DNA of 64,000 nt from an uncultured Aliivibrio sp. (GTDB lineage Bacteria; Pseudomonadota; Gammaproteobacteria; Enterobacterales; Vibrionaceae), in NCBI RefSeq assembly GCF_946479765.1, contig NZ_CAMLHO010000015.1, positions 1 through 64,000 of the forward strand. Reading direction: 5' to 3'. Of this stretch, positions 28,611-39,538 are shown one piece after another. Position numbers and translations under genes: made by a program. A model generated the notes under the pieces. That model worked only from the letters and a program-made list of their open reading frames with translations. It did no database searches and was not told the DNA's origin. Position 1 is the stretch's first letter. Every line of letters starts with the position of its first letter.

Positions 28611-28937
28611 TTAATCATCGTCTGATGAATAACTCTCCTCAGAGCTGTCTTGCGAACGCTGAGTTCCACACAAGGTGAAGAATTTAGGTTTAAAGTTAAT
28701 CTTATCTTGGTACTTCAACCAACATACGGCAAACTCTGAAATCTCTACTGGTTGATGCTCAACTTGCGCAACAAACCGATGCTCTGCGTCAGACTCAGGC
28801 ATTATGGTTCCATTTAGCAAAGATTGCATAGTTCGACCGTATGTTTCTAAAATTGTCGCTTCACGGATAGTAAAACCACTGCGACTAAAACCTCTCTTGA
28901 AGTTTTTATCGTCATAAAATTTCGTCGTTATTCTCAT
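28611..28937 (-). CDS. maoP: DUF413 / MaoP family protein
   Basis: KFYDDKNFKRGFSRSGFTIREATILETYG; divergent from HdfR-like LysR. Confidence 0.82.
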   Translation of the reverse strand: MRITTKFYDDKNFKRGFSRSGFTIREATILETYGRTMQSLLNGTIMPESDAEHRFVAQVEHQPVEISEFAVCWLKYQDKINFKPKFFTLCGTQRSQDSSEESYSSDDD

Positions 28938-29067
28938 TTATGCTTCGTTGTAACCACAAAAAACATATATGTAATTCAGCTTGCCCCCTTTGTACAACAA
29001 AAAATATTAGCGCTTTCAATTAAAATATTTTATTGTTAGCAATACCGACACCAAAGAGATAATAACA

Positions 29068-29928
29068 TTGGATACTGATCTGCTTAAAACCTTCTTAGAA
29101 GTCACAAAAACGCGTCATTTTGGGCGTGCTGCAGAGCATTTATTTCTCACCCAATCGGCAGTGAGCTTTCGTGTTCGCCAATTAGAATCGCAATTAGGCA
29201 ATTCTTTATTTACTCGTCAACGACATAATGTGCAATTAACTGCTGCCGGTGAGCGATTACTTCCTTATGCCGAAGCTATTTTGCAAACCTGGGGACGAGC
29301 CAAACAAGATGTAGCTCTAACGGAAGAATATAATTCACAAATCACCATTGGAGCGAGTGCTTTAATTTGGGAATTTGATGGTATTTCTGATTGGATCAAC
29401 GGTATTTATGATACTGTTTCAGGATTAGCATTACGGTTAGAATCAATCCCACGACAAGATCTTGCGAAGTCATTGCTAGATAAAAGTGTCGATCTTTTTA
29501 TTACCAGTGAACCGCCAAAGATTGATGGCATTCGTGTCTTTAAAATACGAGATTATCAACTGCAATTAGTTTCACAAGTCAAAAATTGCACAATGAGCAG
29601 CATTCACACTTTGCCATTAGTCTATTTGGATTGGGGGGCTCGCTTTGCAATTCAACACAGTAAAATTAGTGAATTACAAAAAACGCCTATTTTGTACAGC
29701 CACTCTTCTCGCATGGCGTTAGATTATTTAATGACTCATCCAAGCGTTGGTTATTTACCCGCTCCTGTGATTAATCAAAGCGTTGAGAATAAAGAACTCT
29801 ATGTCGTTGAAGATGCCCCTGTAATGGAACAAGCATTGTATTTAGTGTGGCAAGAAAAAAGCGACAAAGCTGAACTTATCGAACAAATTACGGCAATTGA
29901 CCCAAACATGGTCACGAAAAGCGTTTAA
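29068..29928 (+). CDS. hdfR: LysR-family regulator HdfR
   Basis: MDTDLLKTFLEVTKTRHFGRAAEHLFLTQSAVSFRVRQLESQLG; maoP-hdfR divergent pair (TTG start). Confidence 0.82.
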   Translation: MDTDLLKTFLEVTKTRHFGRAAEHLFLTQSAVSFRVRQLESQLGNSLFTRQRHNVQLTAAGERLLPYAEAILQTWGRAKQDVALTEEYNSQITIGASALIWEFDGISDWINGIYDTVSGLALRLESIPRQDLAKSLLDKSVDLFITSEPPKIDGIRVFKIRDYQLQLVSQVKNCTMSSIHTLPLVYLDWGARFAIQHSKISELQKTPILYSHSSRMALDYLMTHPSVGYLPAPVINQSVENKELYVVEDAPVMEQALYLVWQEKSDKAELIEQITAIDPNMVTKSV

Positions 29929-30091
29929 CTTGTTCAGATTAAGTGTAGAAACAAACTTGAGGGCTCTACTTAGTCCTTAATTTTATCTGTCACTTAGGTA
30001 AATCATTATATTAAAGGGTTTAATAAACGCTTTCTAGTTACTATAATCACGCATTACTTTTAAATCCTGCTTCCATCCACGGAGTACGACA

Positions 30092-31441
30092 TTGAACGAA
30101 CATCAAGATTTATCATTCCAACTCGAAACGCTATTCAATGCCGACGACCAACAGCAACAAATAAGCTTATTGGGTGAATTTGTAGAAAACGGGTTAGATA
30201 CCGGTTCTATTGCGCGTATTTTAGAATCTTTTCCAGTTGATGATCGTGTGCAATTATGGCGACATTTGCCATTAGAAATGCACATTGAAGTATTAACTGA
30301 AATGCGAGCTGATGCTCGTGTTGCCATTCTAGAAGAGCTGTCAGAAGCAGAGTTAAACTTCACCTTAGCTAAACTGGATAACTTATCATTAATTGAGTGG
30401 GCAGAATCTCTCCCTGACGATATTTTCAGTCTTGCTTTGCAACTCATCAACCGTGATGAGCTCGACTTATATGATGATGCAAAGCAGTATGAAGATGACG
30501 AAGTTGGTCACTGGGCGGATAGAAAAATCGCAACACTGCCTTTTAATGTCAGTGTTGGGCGAGCTAAAAAACTGTTAAAAACAAATTTATTTCAATCACA
30601 TCAATATATGCACTTAATTAACCGAGCGCATAAGTTTCACGGTATTGTGCAATACACGGATATTTTAACTGCTGACGATTCAGTTAAAATCAACACATTG
30701 AAATTAGAAGATTGCTTAGTTCTTAATGTGCACCAACCTCTCAATGAAAGTATTGAAGCCGTTGAACACTCAGCCGTACCCAGTGTGGCGATTATCGACG
30801 ACGATAACGTTTTAATTGGGCAACTTGATTGGCAATTTGCGATTAATACCCAACGTGAAATTTACGAAACTCGTTTAATGGCGGGTACAGGTATGGATGA
30901 GGGCGACGATCTTTTCTCTCCTATCCTTAAGAGTTCAAAAAAACGTGGCGTTTGGCTTGGTATTAATCTTTTGACTGCAATATTAGCGTCTGTAACCATT
31001 GGGTTATTTGAAGATGTCATCACCCAAGTCGTTGCACTGGCAGTATTAATGCCAATCGTGGCCTCTATGGGCGGTATTGCTGGCAGCCAAACATTAACCT
31101 TAATGGTTCGTGCAATGGCTCTCAATCAAATCACTCCTGGTAACCGTTTTGCATTATTAAAGAATGAATTGGGGATTGGCTCAATCAACGGTTTGTTATG
31201 GTCATTAATCATCGGTGGTCTTGCTGGTGCATGGTTCCAATCCTTTGCTTTAGGGGCAACCATTTCACTCGCTATCATAGTTAATATCATTACCGCAGCT
31301 CTATTTGGTGTTCTTATTCCGATCACCTTGGATAAGTTTAAATTAGACCCTGCATTGGCTGGCTCCGTAATCTTAACTACTGTCACTGATGTTGTTGGCT
31401 TCTTCGCTTTCTTGGGCACCGCAAGCTTGGTGATGATGTAG
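30092..31441 (+). CDS. mgtE: MgtE-family magnesium transporter (TTG start)
   Basis: MgtE N domain, CBS region, C-terminal TM (PIVASMGGIAGSQTLTLMVRAMAL). Confidence 0.9.
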   Translation: MNEHQDLSFQLETLFNADDQQQQISLLGEFVENGLDTGSIARILESFPVDDRVQLWRHLPLEMHIEVLTEMRADARVAILEELSEAELNFTLAKLDNLSLIEWAESLPDDIFSLALQLINRDELDLYDDAKQYEDDEVGHWADRKIATLPFNVSVGRAKKLLKTNLFQSHQYMHLINRAHKFHGIVQYTDILTADDSVKINTLKLEDCLVLNVHQPLNESIEAVEHSAVPSVAIIDDDNVLIGQLDWQFAINTQREIYETRLMAGTGMDEGDDLFSPILKSSKKRGVWLGINLLTAILASVTIGLFEDVITQVVALAVLMPIVASMGGIAGSQTLTLMVRAMALNQITPGNRFALLKNELGIGSINGLLWSLIIGGLAGAWFQSFALGATISLAIIVNIITAALFGVLIPITLDKFKLDPALAGSVILTTVTDVVGFFAFLGTASLVMM

Positions 31442-31562
31442 TGCTTAGTTTATTAAATAATAGATTGTCTCAATATTTAGCAAAGCATCAACCGAAGAAA
31501 AAGGTATTATGTACGGATACATTTATTATGTATCAACCCCTTCTATTCAAAGGAAAACAATA

Positions 31563-31955
31563 ATGAAAATTCGTTTTTATCTTCTTGCAGCACTCACTAT
31601 GACATCACTTTTTGGCTGTGGAGGAGGTGAACAATCTCTAAAAGTAACCGCAAGCGCATACACATCAAGTGTTGGTGAAACCGATGACACACCAAATCTT
31701 GCAGCTTGGGGCGATATATTGAAACCAGGCATGAAATCAATTGCGGTATCAAGAGATCTTATCGATATGGGCCTTACTCATAATCAAGAAGTAACAATCG
31801 AAGGACTTGATGGCACCTATCTAGTACTAGATAAAATGAATAAGCGCTGGAAAAAGAAGATTGATATTTACATGGGTGAAGATGTTGATAAAGCAAGACA
31901 ATGGGGTAAAAAAGAAGTCGTTATCCATTGGACTGTAGAAGAAGAAAAGAAGTAG
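31563..31955 (+). CDS. Lipoprotein with RlpA-like/3D domain
   Basis: Lipobox LFGC; VTASAYTSSVGETDDTPNLAAWGDILKPGMKSIAVSRDL...DKMNKRWKKKIDIYMG. Confidence 0.75.
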   Translation: MKIRFYLLAALTMTSLFGCGGGEQSLKVTASAYTSSVGETDDTPNLAAWGDILKPGMKSIAVSRDLIDMGLTHNQEVTIEGLDGTYLVLDKMNKRWKKKIDIYMGEDVDKARQWGKKEVVIHWTVEEEKK

Positions 31956-31991
31956 ACACTTAATAACTATCACTTCAACACTTTCAATTAA

Positions 31992-32022
31992 AGTGGCCTC
32001 GTAATGAGGCCACTTTTTTATA
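31992..32022. terminator. Terminator AAGTGGCCTCGTAATGAGGCCACTTTTTT
   Basis: Perfect inverted repeat with T-run between convergent genes. Confidence 0.85.
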
Positions 32023-32038
32023 TCTAAATATAGCGATC

Positions 32039-33904
32039 CTAACTGCCGATCACACCACCATTATCTTTAGTCACCATCACAATAGTTGAGCGTGGTTTGC
32101 TATCTCCCCCTTGAGGAAAGTGTCCAGATGGATGCTGCACACCAACAAACATGGTTTTTTGATCTTCAGAAAAAGTGAGTCCGGTAATTTCACAACCAAT
32201 TGGCCCAGTTAAGAAACGACGCACTTCGCCTGTTTCAGGATCACCACACAACATTTGATTATTACCCTGTCCTGCAAAGTCTCCTTTGTTTGAGTAATTA
32301 CCATCGGTTTGAATCCATAGACGTCCTGCTTTATCAAAACCAATACCATCAGGACTATTAAACATATTGTCTTTATTGATGTTGTCACTGCCAGCGTACA
32401 AATTGCCTTTATGAACCGTTGGATTCCCTGCTATTAGGTACAAATCCCATTGGAATGTATCACTCACATGATTTGCATTAGTTGGTACCCAACGAACAAT
32501 TTGACCATAATGGTTTTCAGCTCGTGGATTAACGCCATCGACATCTTGACCTTCTTTTACCCCACGATATTTATTATTAGTTAATGTACAGAAAACGTGT
32601 TTTTTATCTGGATGAATGGCAACCCATTCAGGCCTGTCCATTGTGGTTGCGCCCACTTGTGTTGCTGCTCGACGAGCAAAAATCATCACTTCAGCTTGGC
32701 TATTAAATCCGTTTTCTTTGGTTAATCCATTCTTACCATAAGTGAGTTCTAGCCACTGGCCATCGCCTTCTAACTTATCGTCTTTCATTGCAAATTTAGC
32801 AACGTACAAGGTGCCTTCTTCAAGAAGGTTACGATTGGCAGCGTTATTACCTTCTTGGTATATGTCTTTTGATACGAACTTATACAAATGCTCGCCACGT
32901 TCATCATCACCAAGATACACCACGACATGACCATCATCATTCACCACTAATGCGGCATTTTCATGTTTAAATCGACCTAGCGCAGTACGTTTTAATGGCG
33001 TTGATGTTGGATCATTCGGATCAATTTCAACCACCCAGCCAAAGCGATTTGGTTCATTCGGATTTTTAGCGACATCAAAACGGTCATCAAAGTTATGCCA
33101 TTGGTATTTACTTTGCTCAGCATCAATACCGTAACGTTTGTCGTCTGCGCTTACTTTTACGTTTGTTTCTGAACCAAAAAAGGAATCAAAATTTTCTTCA
33201 CAGGTTAAATAGGTGCCCCAAGGCGTTTCTCCATTTGCGCAGTTATTGAAAGTCCCCAATACTTTTTTGCCTGTTGAGTCTGCTTTGGTTTTCAATAAAT
33301 CGTGCCCAGCTGCAGGGCCAGTCACTTCCATTTCTGTATTTGCGGTAATACGGCGGTTTGCTTTACCTGTTGGATCCATCGTCCATTGACCGTTCTTTCT
33401 TACGATTTCAACAATGGTAATTCCTACCGCAGCTTGTGCTTTGACAACATCATCTGCCGTCATTGCTTTGCCTTGATGCGCAAACAAGTACTCATAATTG
33501 GTGTATTCATTATTGACCGCAAGAATGGCGCGATCTTTTGATAAAGGGAATACACTCATACCATCGGTATTATCACCAAATTGCAGAGCTTGTGCTTTTG
33601 AGTCTTGCTTACCGTTAGGGTTAAATTGAGGTGCGTTAGCAAAGATTGGATCTCCCCACGACATCAACGTACTAGAGCTATAACCTTTAGGAAGAAGAAT
33701 AGAATCACTGGTAGAAGTGGTAATTGCCTCAAAATTTAATAATGAATTATCCATGCTACCTGCGATGGCTTTCGCTACTGGATTTAGCGCTAAAAAAGCG
33801 CCTGCACCTGCCGCCGCGGTTCCCATTAAAAAACCTCGACGAGATAAACGAGCATTCACCATGTTGCTAAAATCTGATTCTTTCTCTACAAATTTGCTCA
33901 TCAT
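32039..33904 (-). CDS. phoX: PhoX-family (DUF839) phosphatase, Tat-exported
   Basis: Tat motif SRRGFLMGTAAAGAGAFLAL; GHDLLKTKADSTG, FNNCANGETPWGTYLTCEENF. Confidence 0.87.
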   Translation of the reverse strand: MMSKFVEKESDFSNMVNARLSRRGFLMGTAAAGAGAFLALNPVAKAIAGSMDNSLLNFEAITTSTSDSILLPKGYSSSTLMSWGDPIFANAPQFNPNGKQDSKAQALQFGDNTDGMSVFPLSKDRAILAVNNEYTNYEYLFAHQGKAMTADDVVKAQAAVGITIVEIVRKNGQWTMDPTGKANRRITANTEMEVTGPAAGHDLLKTKADSTGKKVLGTFNNCANGETPWGTYLTCEENFDSFFGSETNVKVSADDKRYGIDAEQSKYQWHNFDDRFDVAKNPNEPNRFGWVVEIDPNDPTSTPLKRTALGRFKHENAALVVNDDGHVVVYLGDDERGEHLYKFVSKDIYQEGNNAANRNLLEEGTLYVAKFAMKDDKLEGDGQWLELTYGKNGLTKENGFNSQAEVMIFARRAATQVGATTMDRPEWVAIHPDKKHVFCTLTNNKYRGVKEGQDVDGVNPRAENHYGQIVRWVPTNANHVSDTFQWDLYLIAGNPTVHKGNLYAGSDNINKDNMFNSPDGIGFDKAGRLWIQTDGNYSNKGDFAGQGNNQMLCGDPETGEVRRFLTGPIGCEITGLTFSEDQKTMFVGVQHPSGHFPQGGDSKPRSTIVMVTKDNGGVIGS

Positions 33905-34476
33905 ACTTCCCTTTTGAAATTGTTATTTTTATACGACCGTTTTATATAATAAGAAGCAGACTAAAGAGAATTTATGACAGTAATATTGAAGATTTATGTC
34001 GCTTTTATTGCTATTTCATTACCTCCTAAATTAAAACAGCCATTCATAAGTGATGATAAATAATTCGATGCTTATATTAATCACTATCCACTATTACTAT
34101 TTCACCTCGCATCATTCAGTGTCTAAACGTACGTTTTAGAGTCGTATTTATATTATTAATAACTGTCACACTGATAGCGATACGGAGGAAAAGATCATCA
34201 CAACTTCCTATGTTTAACAAACGCGTAGACCATAATTCCAACTTTATCAATTCAATAAAAATACTCAGTCAAACTGGTACTTAGACAAAAAACATGTATC
34301 TAATTGAATATAAAATTATTATCTAAAATTTAATCTCGAACCCTGACATTAAATTCATACTAAATCTCATACTTTTTCTAATAATCAACTTTTTTTAGTA
34401 CTTCGCCATTTTTTTTAACTCTTATAATTTTAATAGTTAAGTAACCAGTTACATTCAATTTGCGAGAGATGTCATT

Positions 34477-34986
34477 ATGGTTAGAGTATGTTGGTTTATT
34501 CATAACTTCATCGCCTCCACGTTAATTTTTAGTCTGTCACTTTCATTTTATGCTAGCGCTAATACTTTAACGTTAGGAATTAACGGTCAGATAAAAGATC
34601 GATGCGAAATAAATTTTTCTTCTGGCAACATCATGAAATTTACGGAGCGCCATAAGGTGCAATCATTGCCTTTTAATGTGTATTGTAACCGCCCGTTAGG
34701 TATAACGATTAACTCCAAATATGGTGGTCTAAAATATCAACAACAAGGTGTTGATATTATTGAGAGTTACAACTTGTCATTACAAATAGATGATCTTCGT
34801 CTTTATGAAAGTCGGCACAGCAGCCAACTTATATCATCAGTAATGATAGACAGTTCTGGTGTTATTCCTTTCTCCCAACAAGGGAGCCTTAAGGTAGCAC
34901 TCGAAAATGGCTTGCATTTCGCAGGTTATTATCAAGACGTTATTGAGATTGAAGTTTACCCTTCGATCCATAGCGCGACAAAGTGA
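34477..34986 (+). CDS. Fimbrial minor subunit-like secreted protein
   Basis: Signal peptide; two Cys in pilin-like spacing; first gene of the chaperone-usher operon. Confidence 0.55.
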   Translation: MVRVCWFIHNFIASTLIFSLSLSFYASANTLTLGINGQIKDRCEINFSSGNIMKFTERHKVQSLPFNVYCNRPLGITINSKYGGLKYQQQGVDIIESYNLSLQIDDLRLYESRHSSQLISSVMIDSSGVIPFSQQGSLKVALENGLHFAGYYQDVIEIEVYPSIHSATK

Positions 34987-35063
34987 AAACTCTGCAATGC
35001 ATTTGCAGAATTGCATACGCTCAGAAGTATTCGAGCCAATCATTTAAGATAAAGGAATTTCTA

Positions 35064-35567
35064 ATGAAAAAGCTAACACTCTACGTAGCAACAGTCACCG
35101 CTATTTTTGGTGCTCAAGTTCAAGCCGCTCCTGGTGATGTCCAGTTAGTTGGTTTTGTTTCACCTATATGTGAAGTTACCGGTCTTTCAACACAACTGAT
35201 GGACTTTGGTGACGTATCTCAAATTCAAGACCTTTCAGTTAGTGGTCTTAACATGAAGTGTAATGACGTCGATGGCGCAACAGTGACACTGACAAGTGCT
35301 GAAGGGGGTCTAGAGTCAGACGATAGCGAAGACTACGCTCTTACCTACGATGCAACATTTACACCTTCAGATGCAAGCTTCGCTGCTTTCACGCTTAATG
35401 CACCAGGGGGCCCAGGTCAAAATGACGTTTCAGTCAGTAATTCTTATGCCGGTTCTAGCGCATTAGCGACAGGTTTCGCCGCATCTATTGAGATTATTAC
35501 GACAGAAACCTCCCCATGGGCAGGTGGCTACTCAGATACATTAACCGTAAATATCACCTCAAATTAG
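35064..35567 (+). CDS. Probable major fimbrial subunit (spore coat U/CfaB-like)
   Basis: Signal peptide ...AQVQA; VQLVGFVSPICEVTG...LNMKCNDVDGATVTLTS; YSDTLTVNITSN C-terminus typical of pilins. Confidence 0.7.
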   Translation: MKKLTLYVATVTAIFGAQVQAAPGDVQLVGFVSPICEVTGLSTQLMDFGDVSQIQDLSVSGLNMKCNDVDGATVTLTSAEGGLESDDSEDYALTYDATFTPSDASFAAFTLNAPGGPGQNDVSVSNSYAGSSALATGFAASIEIITTETSPWAGGYSDTLTVNITSN

Positions 35568-35575
35568 AGGTTAAA

Positions 35576-35609
35576 TAAGTCGGGGGCTATTATTTAGCCT
35601 CCGACTTAA
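35576..35609 (+). terminator. Hairpin between pilin and chaperone genes (AAGTCGGGGGCT...AGCCTCCGACTT), probable attenuator/processing stem
   Basis: Near-perfect inverted repeat directly after the pilin stop codon. Confidence 0.65.
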
Positions 35610-35647
35610 TCTTATTAATTACTTAAGTTTAATTTGGAGCTCTCGCT

Positions 35648-36373
35648 ATGTATAAATGGATCATGCATAAATGGATCGTTCTTTTCCTATTGTCATTCAC
35701 TTGTTTGTCCGCTCATGCGTTCAAAGTCGAACCGATGTCTATGGAAATGACACCGCTTGGCAAAAGAGCTCAAATGACCATGAGGGTTGAAAATTCTTCT
35801 ACCGAACCACTCACGGTTGAATTGTCTCCAGTATTTATGACAATGGACAAATATGGAAAAGAGACCACTACGCCTGCAGATGACGAGCTATTGGTGATTC
35901 CGATGACCGCAATTATTGAGCCTGGACGATCGCAATCGATTATGGTGCGATATTTAGGCGATCCTTCCATCACAGAATCAAAAGCTTTTCGTGTTGCAGT
36001 TAAGCAAGTAAAAGTTCAAAGAGCGAGCAGTAATCAAGGGCAAGTAAGTCTTTTACTTCAATTTAATACGCTTATCAACGTGCGACCTCAGAACACGGTT
36101 TCTGAGCTAGAAATTAAAAGTATCGAACAAAATAACAAAAACAACAAATGGGTTCTTGAAGTGCTTAACAGTGGTAATAGTTATGGTCGATTAACCAATA
36201 CAACATGGAAGATCTCTGATGGTAAAAATTCAACCTATTTAAAAGGCATTGAAATCGCTAAACGTATTCCGGGTACTTTAGTCCTTCCCTACTCCACTCG
36301 ATTTTTCGAAATGCAGCCTCTTAAAAATTATGACGTGAACACCCTATCGATTGAAATAGAGCAGGATCAATAG
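35648..36373 (+). CDS. Periplasmic fimbrial chaperone 1
   Basis: FKVEPMSMEMTPLGKRAQMTMRVENSSTEPLTVELSP...VIPMTAIIEPGRSQSIMVRYLG. Confidence 0.82.
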   Translation: MYKWIMHKWIVLFLLSFTCLSAHAFKVEPMSMEMTPLGKRAQMTMRVENSSTEPLTVELSPVFMTMDKYGKETTTPADDELLVIPMTAIIEPGRSQSIMVRYLGDPSITESKAFRVAVKQVKVQRASSNQGQVSLLLQFNTLINVRPQNTVSELEIKSIEQNNKNNKWVLEVLNSGNSYGRLTNTTWKISDGKNSTYLKGIEIAKRIPGTLVLPYSTRFFEMQPLKNYDVNTLSIEIEQDQ

Positions 36374-36375
36374 CA

Positions 36376-37062
36376 ATGAGACGTTATATCTTGGGTGGGC
36401 TCATTTATTGCTCTCTGTGTGCGCAAACGTTTGGCGTTACACTGTTTCCAACCGTCATCGAGCTCAACACAGATCACAGGACAACATCGCAACTGGTTGT
36501 GACTAACAACTCAACACAGGATCTTCCACTTGAAGCTAACATCCGTCGTTTGAAATTCTTATCTGATGGCACGTTCCAAACATCAGATCTATCGAATGAA
36601 GAGATTTTTGTGTTTCCACCAGCTGCAATGTTGGCACCTGGTGAACGCCAAGTATTCCGTATACAGTGGTTGGGAAACCAAACTCTCGAAACCTCCCATA
36701 GTTACTTCGTTCGTTTCAGTACCGTGAATATTGGCCAAAACAACGCAAAAATGAATAAGCCCACCAGTCTAACGACCGGTATCAAGCTACAAGTTCACTA
36801 CAATGCGTTGTTGCACATTCACTCATCCTCGTTAGAGCCTGACGTGAAATTGCACATAGATGAACAAGGCAAACTAACACTCACTAATTCAGGATCGCGA
36901 TTTACCTATACATCGTTACTTCATTTTACGGGGCTCGAATCTCATAACCAACAAGTACATGAGGCTTTAGGTGAGCAGTTTATTCCACCACGCTCCATTA
37001 TTACTTTGCCTTCTTCTTTAAATTACTTACCAGTGGGCACTTACCATGGGTATGAAAACTGA
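36376..37062 (+). CDS. Periplasmic fimbrial chaperone 2
   Basis: LFPTVIELNTDHRTTSQLVVTNNSTQDLPLEANIRRL...FPPAAMLAPGERQVFRIQWLG. Confidence 0.8.
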   Translation: MRRYILGGLIYCSLCAQTFGVTLFPTVIELNTDHRTTSQLVVTNNSTQDLPLEANIRRLKFLSDGTFQTSDLSNEEIFVFPPAAMLAPGERQVFRIQWLGNQTLETSHSYFVRFSTVNIGQNNAKMNKPTSLTTGIKLQVHYNALLHIHSSSLEPDVKLHIDEQGKLTLTNSGSRFTYTSLLHFTGLESHNQQVHEALGEQFIPPRSIITLPSSLNYLPVGTYHGYEN

Positions 37063-39538
37063 AACCTATCACAAGATGTGGCAAGTTTTGTATGTCTTGG
37101 TATTAGTATTTTTTTATTGTGCCGCCTTAATCCCTGCGGCTTGGGGTCAAGAAATGGTCTTGAACTCGACAGGACGAGATATTCAACTTACCTCTTTGTT
37201 AAGGATAAGTGACACGATACTGGGTGAGGCGGATATTATCATTACCGCAAACAACGAAATTTTGTTACCGAAGGAAAGCACGCTCTCTCTCCTTTCGTCC
37301 GTCGTAACTCAAGAAGGTATTGATAAACTCAATGACACTACAGACGATGAGGTGCTGTCACAGCAAGATTTTGAGAGCGTAGGACTGGGTCTGAGTTTCG
37401 ATTTTTCGTCATTAGAATGTGTAGTGACGGTACCGCCCAAATTTAGCTTAACCCAGCAACTGTCTATGAACGGCGCCGATGATTTTTATAACTATGCTGA
37501 TCCAAGTTTGTTAAGTGGATACGTTAACGTTGCCCTTTCTGCCAATGAGAGCCAATATGTCGATCAGTCTTCGTCAAGACAGGATCGCTATCGCGGTCAA
37601 TTCGACTCAGCACTTAACGTTAGTTTTCTAAACTTTGAATACGAATCCTATTTAGAAAACAGTTCATCACAAGATTCGCAATACGTAAGAGAAGGATCTC
37701 GTCTTAATATTGACTTTGCAGAACAAGGCACACGACTTGTCCTCGGCGATATGTACAACAGTGGGAAATCTTTTCAAGACAGCTCCGACATACTTGGTAT
37801 TGGCTTAACTCGAGATTTTACACTCATTCCAACCAGAAATGCACGACCACGAGCCAATCAATCATTCACACTTCAAAGATCCTCAAATGTCGATGTCTAT
37901 ATAGATGGGATTGTAGTCCAACGATTAACGCTAGGCGCTGGTAGCTATAACCTTAGTGACATCCCCCTAGCGCAAGGTAGCAATGATATTGTACTTGTCA
38001 TCACCGACCGCTCAGGGAATGAAGAACGCATCGAGTTTTCTATTGCAACCGGTAACAACTTGCTCAATAGCGGTGAGTTTGAATATAGCATCATGTATGG
38101 AGCGCCTTCCGAATTACAAAATGGACAACTAGAATACCTAACCGACGAGCGTATTTTTCATGGTTATTTTGATGTAGGTATTAGCCCTTGGTTAACGTTA
38201 GGTACCAACTTCCAAAACCGTGAAGATCTTTACCAATATGGTGCCACCGCGTTACTTGCTTCTACATGGGGCGTCACTGAACTCAATGCTTCGCGTAGCG
38301 AACACCCTACATTTGGAACTGGCGACGCTTACAAATTTGCGTTCGATGCGGAGTTTTCCAATACGAACACGCTGTCCCCACAACTAAGTGTGAGTTATGA
38401 ATATCTGGCCAACAATTTTACTGGGGTTTCAGGGTTTGATGCTTCCGATATCGATATCAACTTAACCACCCATTATGTATCTGCATTCAGTTCCATTTAC
38501 CTTTGTCAATCTTTACGTGCCGCCATGACCTTCAATTATCGCGCAGGAGTAGACAAAGATAACGATTATTGGCTGATTAGCCCGAGTTTATCGGACGGAC
38601 TGTTTAATACTCCCGCCACCTGGAGTGTACGCGTTAACTATCGGCATAACGCAACCGAAGACGATGACATTAGTACCACAGTCACCATAAGTTTGCCTCT
38701 TAGCCGACAAACTCGTGTCGTCGGTCGTTACACCACTGAGCTCAATGAAGCCGCCTTAGATTACAGCTATCAGAATAATATTGGTAACACAGGGGGGATA
38801 TCGGGATTTGCGAGTGTAATTACTAACGAAGAAACGGATGCCGATATGGATGCTGGTATTAACTACACGGCAAACCGTTATGAATTAAATGCAACCCACG
38901 CTTCACGGCTTGAAGACATTAGTGGTGAAAAACGAAATCACAGTACTGACGTGACTATAAGTAGTGCCCTTGCTTTTGCTGGTTCATCTGTGACGATAGG
39001 CAGACCGGTGCGCGAAGCGTTTGCTATTGTTAGCAAGCACGAAAGCCTCGCAAAAAATGACGTGGCTATCGACCCAACAAAAGATGGTGAGTACGCACGT
39101 GTTTACCTTAAAGGAAATGCAAATGTCATGGTTCCGGACCTTGTCGCTTATAATGGTCAAGTAGTCAGTTACGAGGTTGAGAACTTACCACCTGGATATG
39201 ACTTAGGTGATGGTGCTTTTTGGGTTAAGCCTGGCTATAAACAGGGCTTCCAACTACAGATAGGCTCCGATGCTGTATTAACCGTTATTGGCAAGCTGTT
39301 CGATAGTAAAAGTAACAACCCTATTTCACTTGTCGCGGGAGCGGCACATTACCTTGGTGAAGAAAAACAGTTACCGATTGACTTCTTTTCCAATCGTAAC
39401 GGCATATTTGCAATCTCTGGATTAAAGCTAGGTAAGTACCAGTTAGTACTCGACACTAAAGAACAAGAGTCAGTCATCATTACTCTAAGTGAACGCAGTG
39501 ACAACTTGATAAGACTAGGAGATTTGTATGTGGAATAA
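37046..39538 (+). CDS. Fimbrial outer membrane usher (FimD/CfaC/TcfC-like)
   Basis: 830 aa beta-barrel-like; RSSNVDVYIDGIVVQRLTLGAGSYNLSDIPLAQGSNDIVLVITD; C-terminal plug-like IGKLFDSKSNNPIS. Confidence 0.82.
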   Translation: MGMKTETYHKMWQVLYVLVLVFFYCAALIPAAWGQEMVLNSTGRDIQLTSLLRISDTILGEADIIITANNEILLPKESTLSLLSSVVTQEGIDKLNDTTDDEVLSQQDFESVGLGLSFDFSSLECVVTVPPKFSLTQQLSMNGADDFYNYADPSLLSGYVNVALSANESQYVDQSSSRQDRYRGQFDSALNVSFLNFEYESYLENSSSQDSQYVREGSRLNIDFAEQGTRLVLGDMYNSGKSFQDSSDILGIGLTRDFTLIPTRNARPRANQSFTLQRSSNVDVYIDGIVVQRLTLGAGSYNLSDIPLAQGSNDIVLVITDRSGNEERIEFSIATGNNLLNSGEFEYSIMYGAPSELQNGQLEYLTDERIFHGYFDVGISPWLTLGTNFQNREDLYQYGATALLASTWGVTELNASRSEHPTFGTGDAYKFAFDAEFSNTNTLSPQLSVSYEYLANNFTGVSGFDASDIDINLTTHYVSAFSSIYLCQSLRAAMTFNYRAGVDKDNDYWLISPSLSDGLFNTPATWSVRVNYRHNATEDDDISTTVTISLPLSRQTRVVGRYTTELNEAALDYSYQNNIGNTGGISGFASVITNEETDADMDAGINYTANRYELNATHASRLEDISGEKRNHSTDVTISSALAFAGSSVTIGRPVREAFAIVSKHESLAKNDVAIDPTKDGEYARVYLKGNANVMVPDLVAYNGQVVSYEVENLPPGYDLGDGAFWVKPGYKQGFQLQIGSDAVLTVIGKLFDSKSNNPISLVAGAAHYLGEEKQLPIDFFSNRNGIFAISGLKLGKYQLVLDTKEQESVIITLSERSDNLIRLGDLYVE

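Noticed and set aside
33905-34476. About 570-bp AT-rich gap upstream of the fimbrial operon
   Set aside because: No clear ORF, hairpin or promoter consensus I could support by eye.
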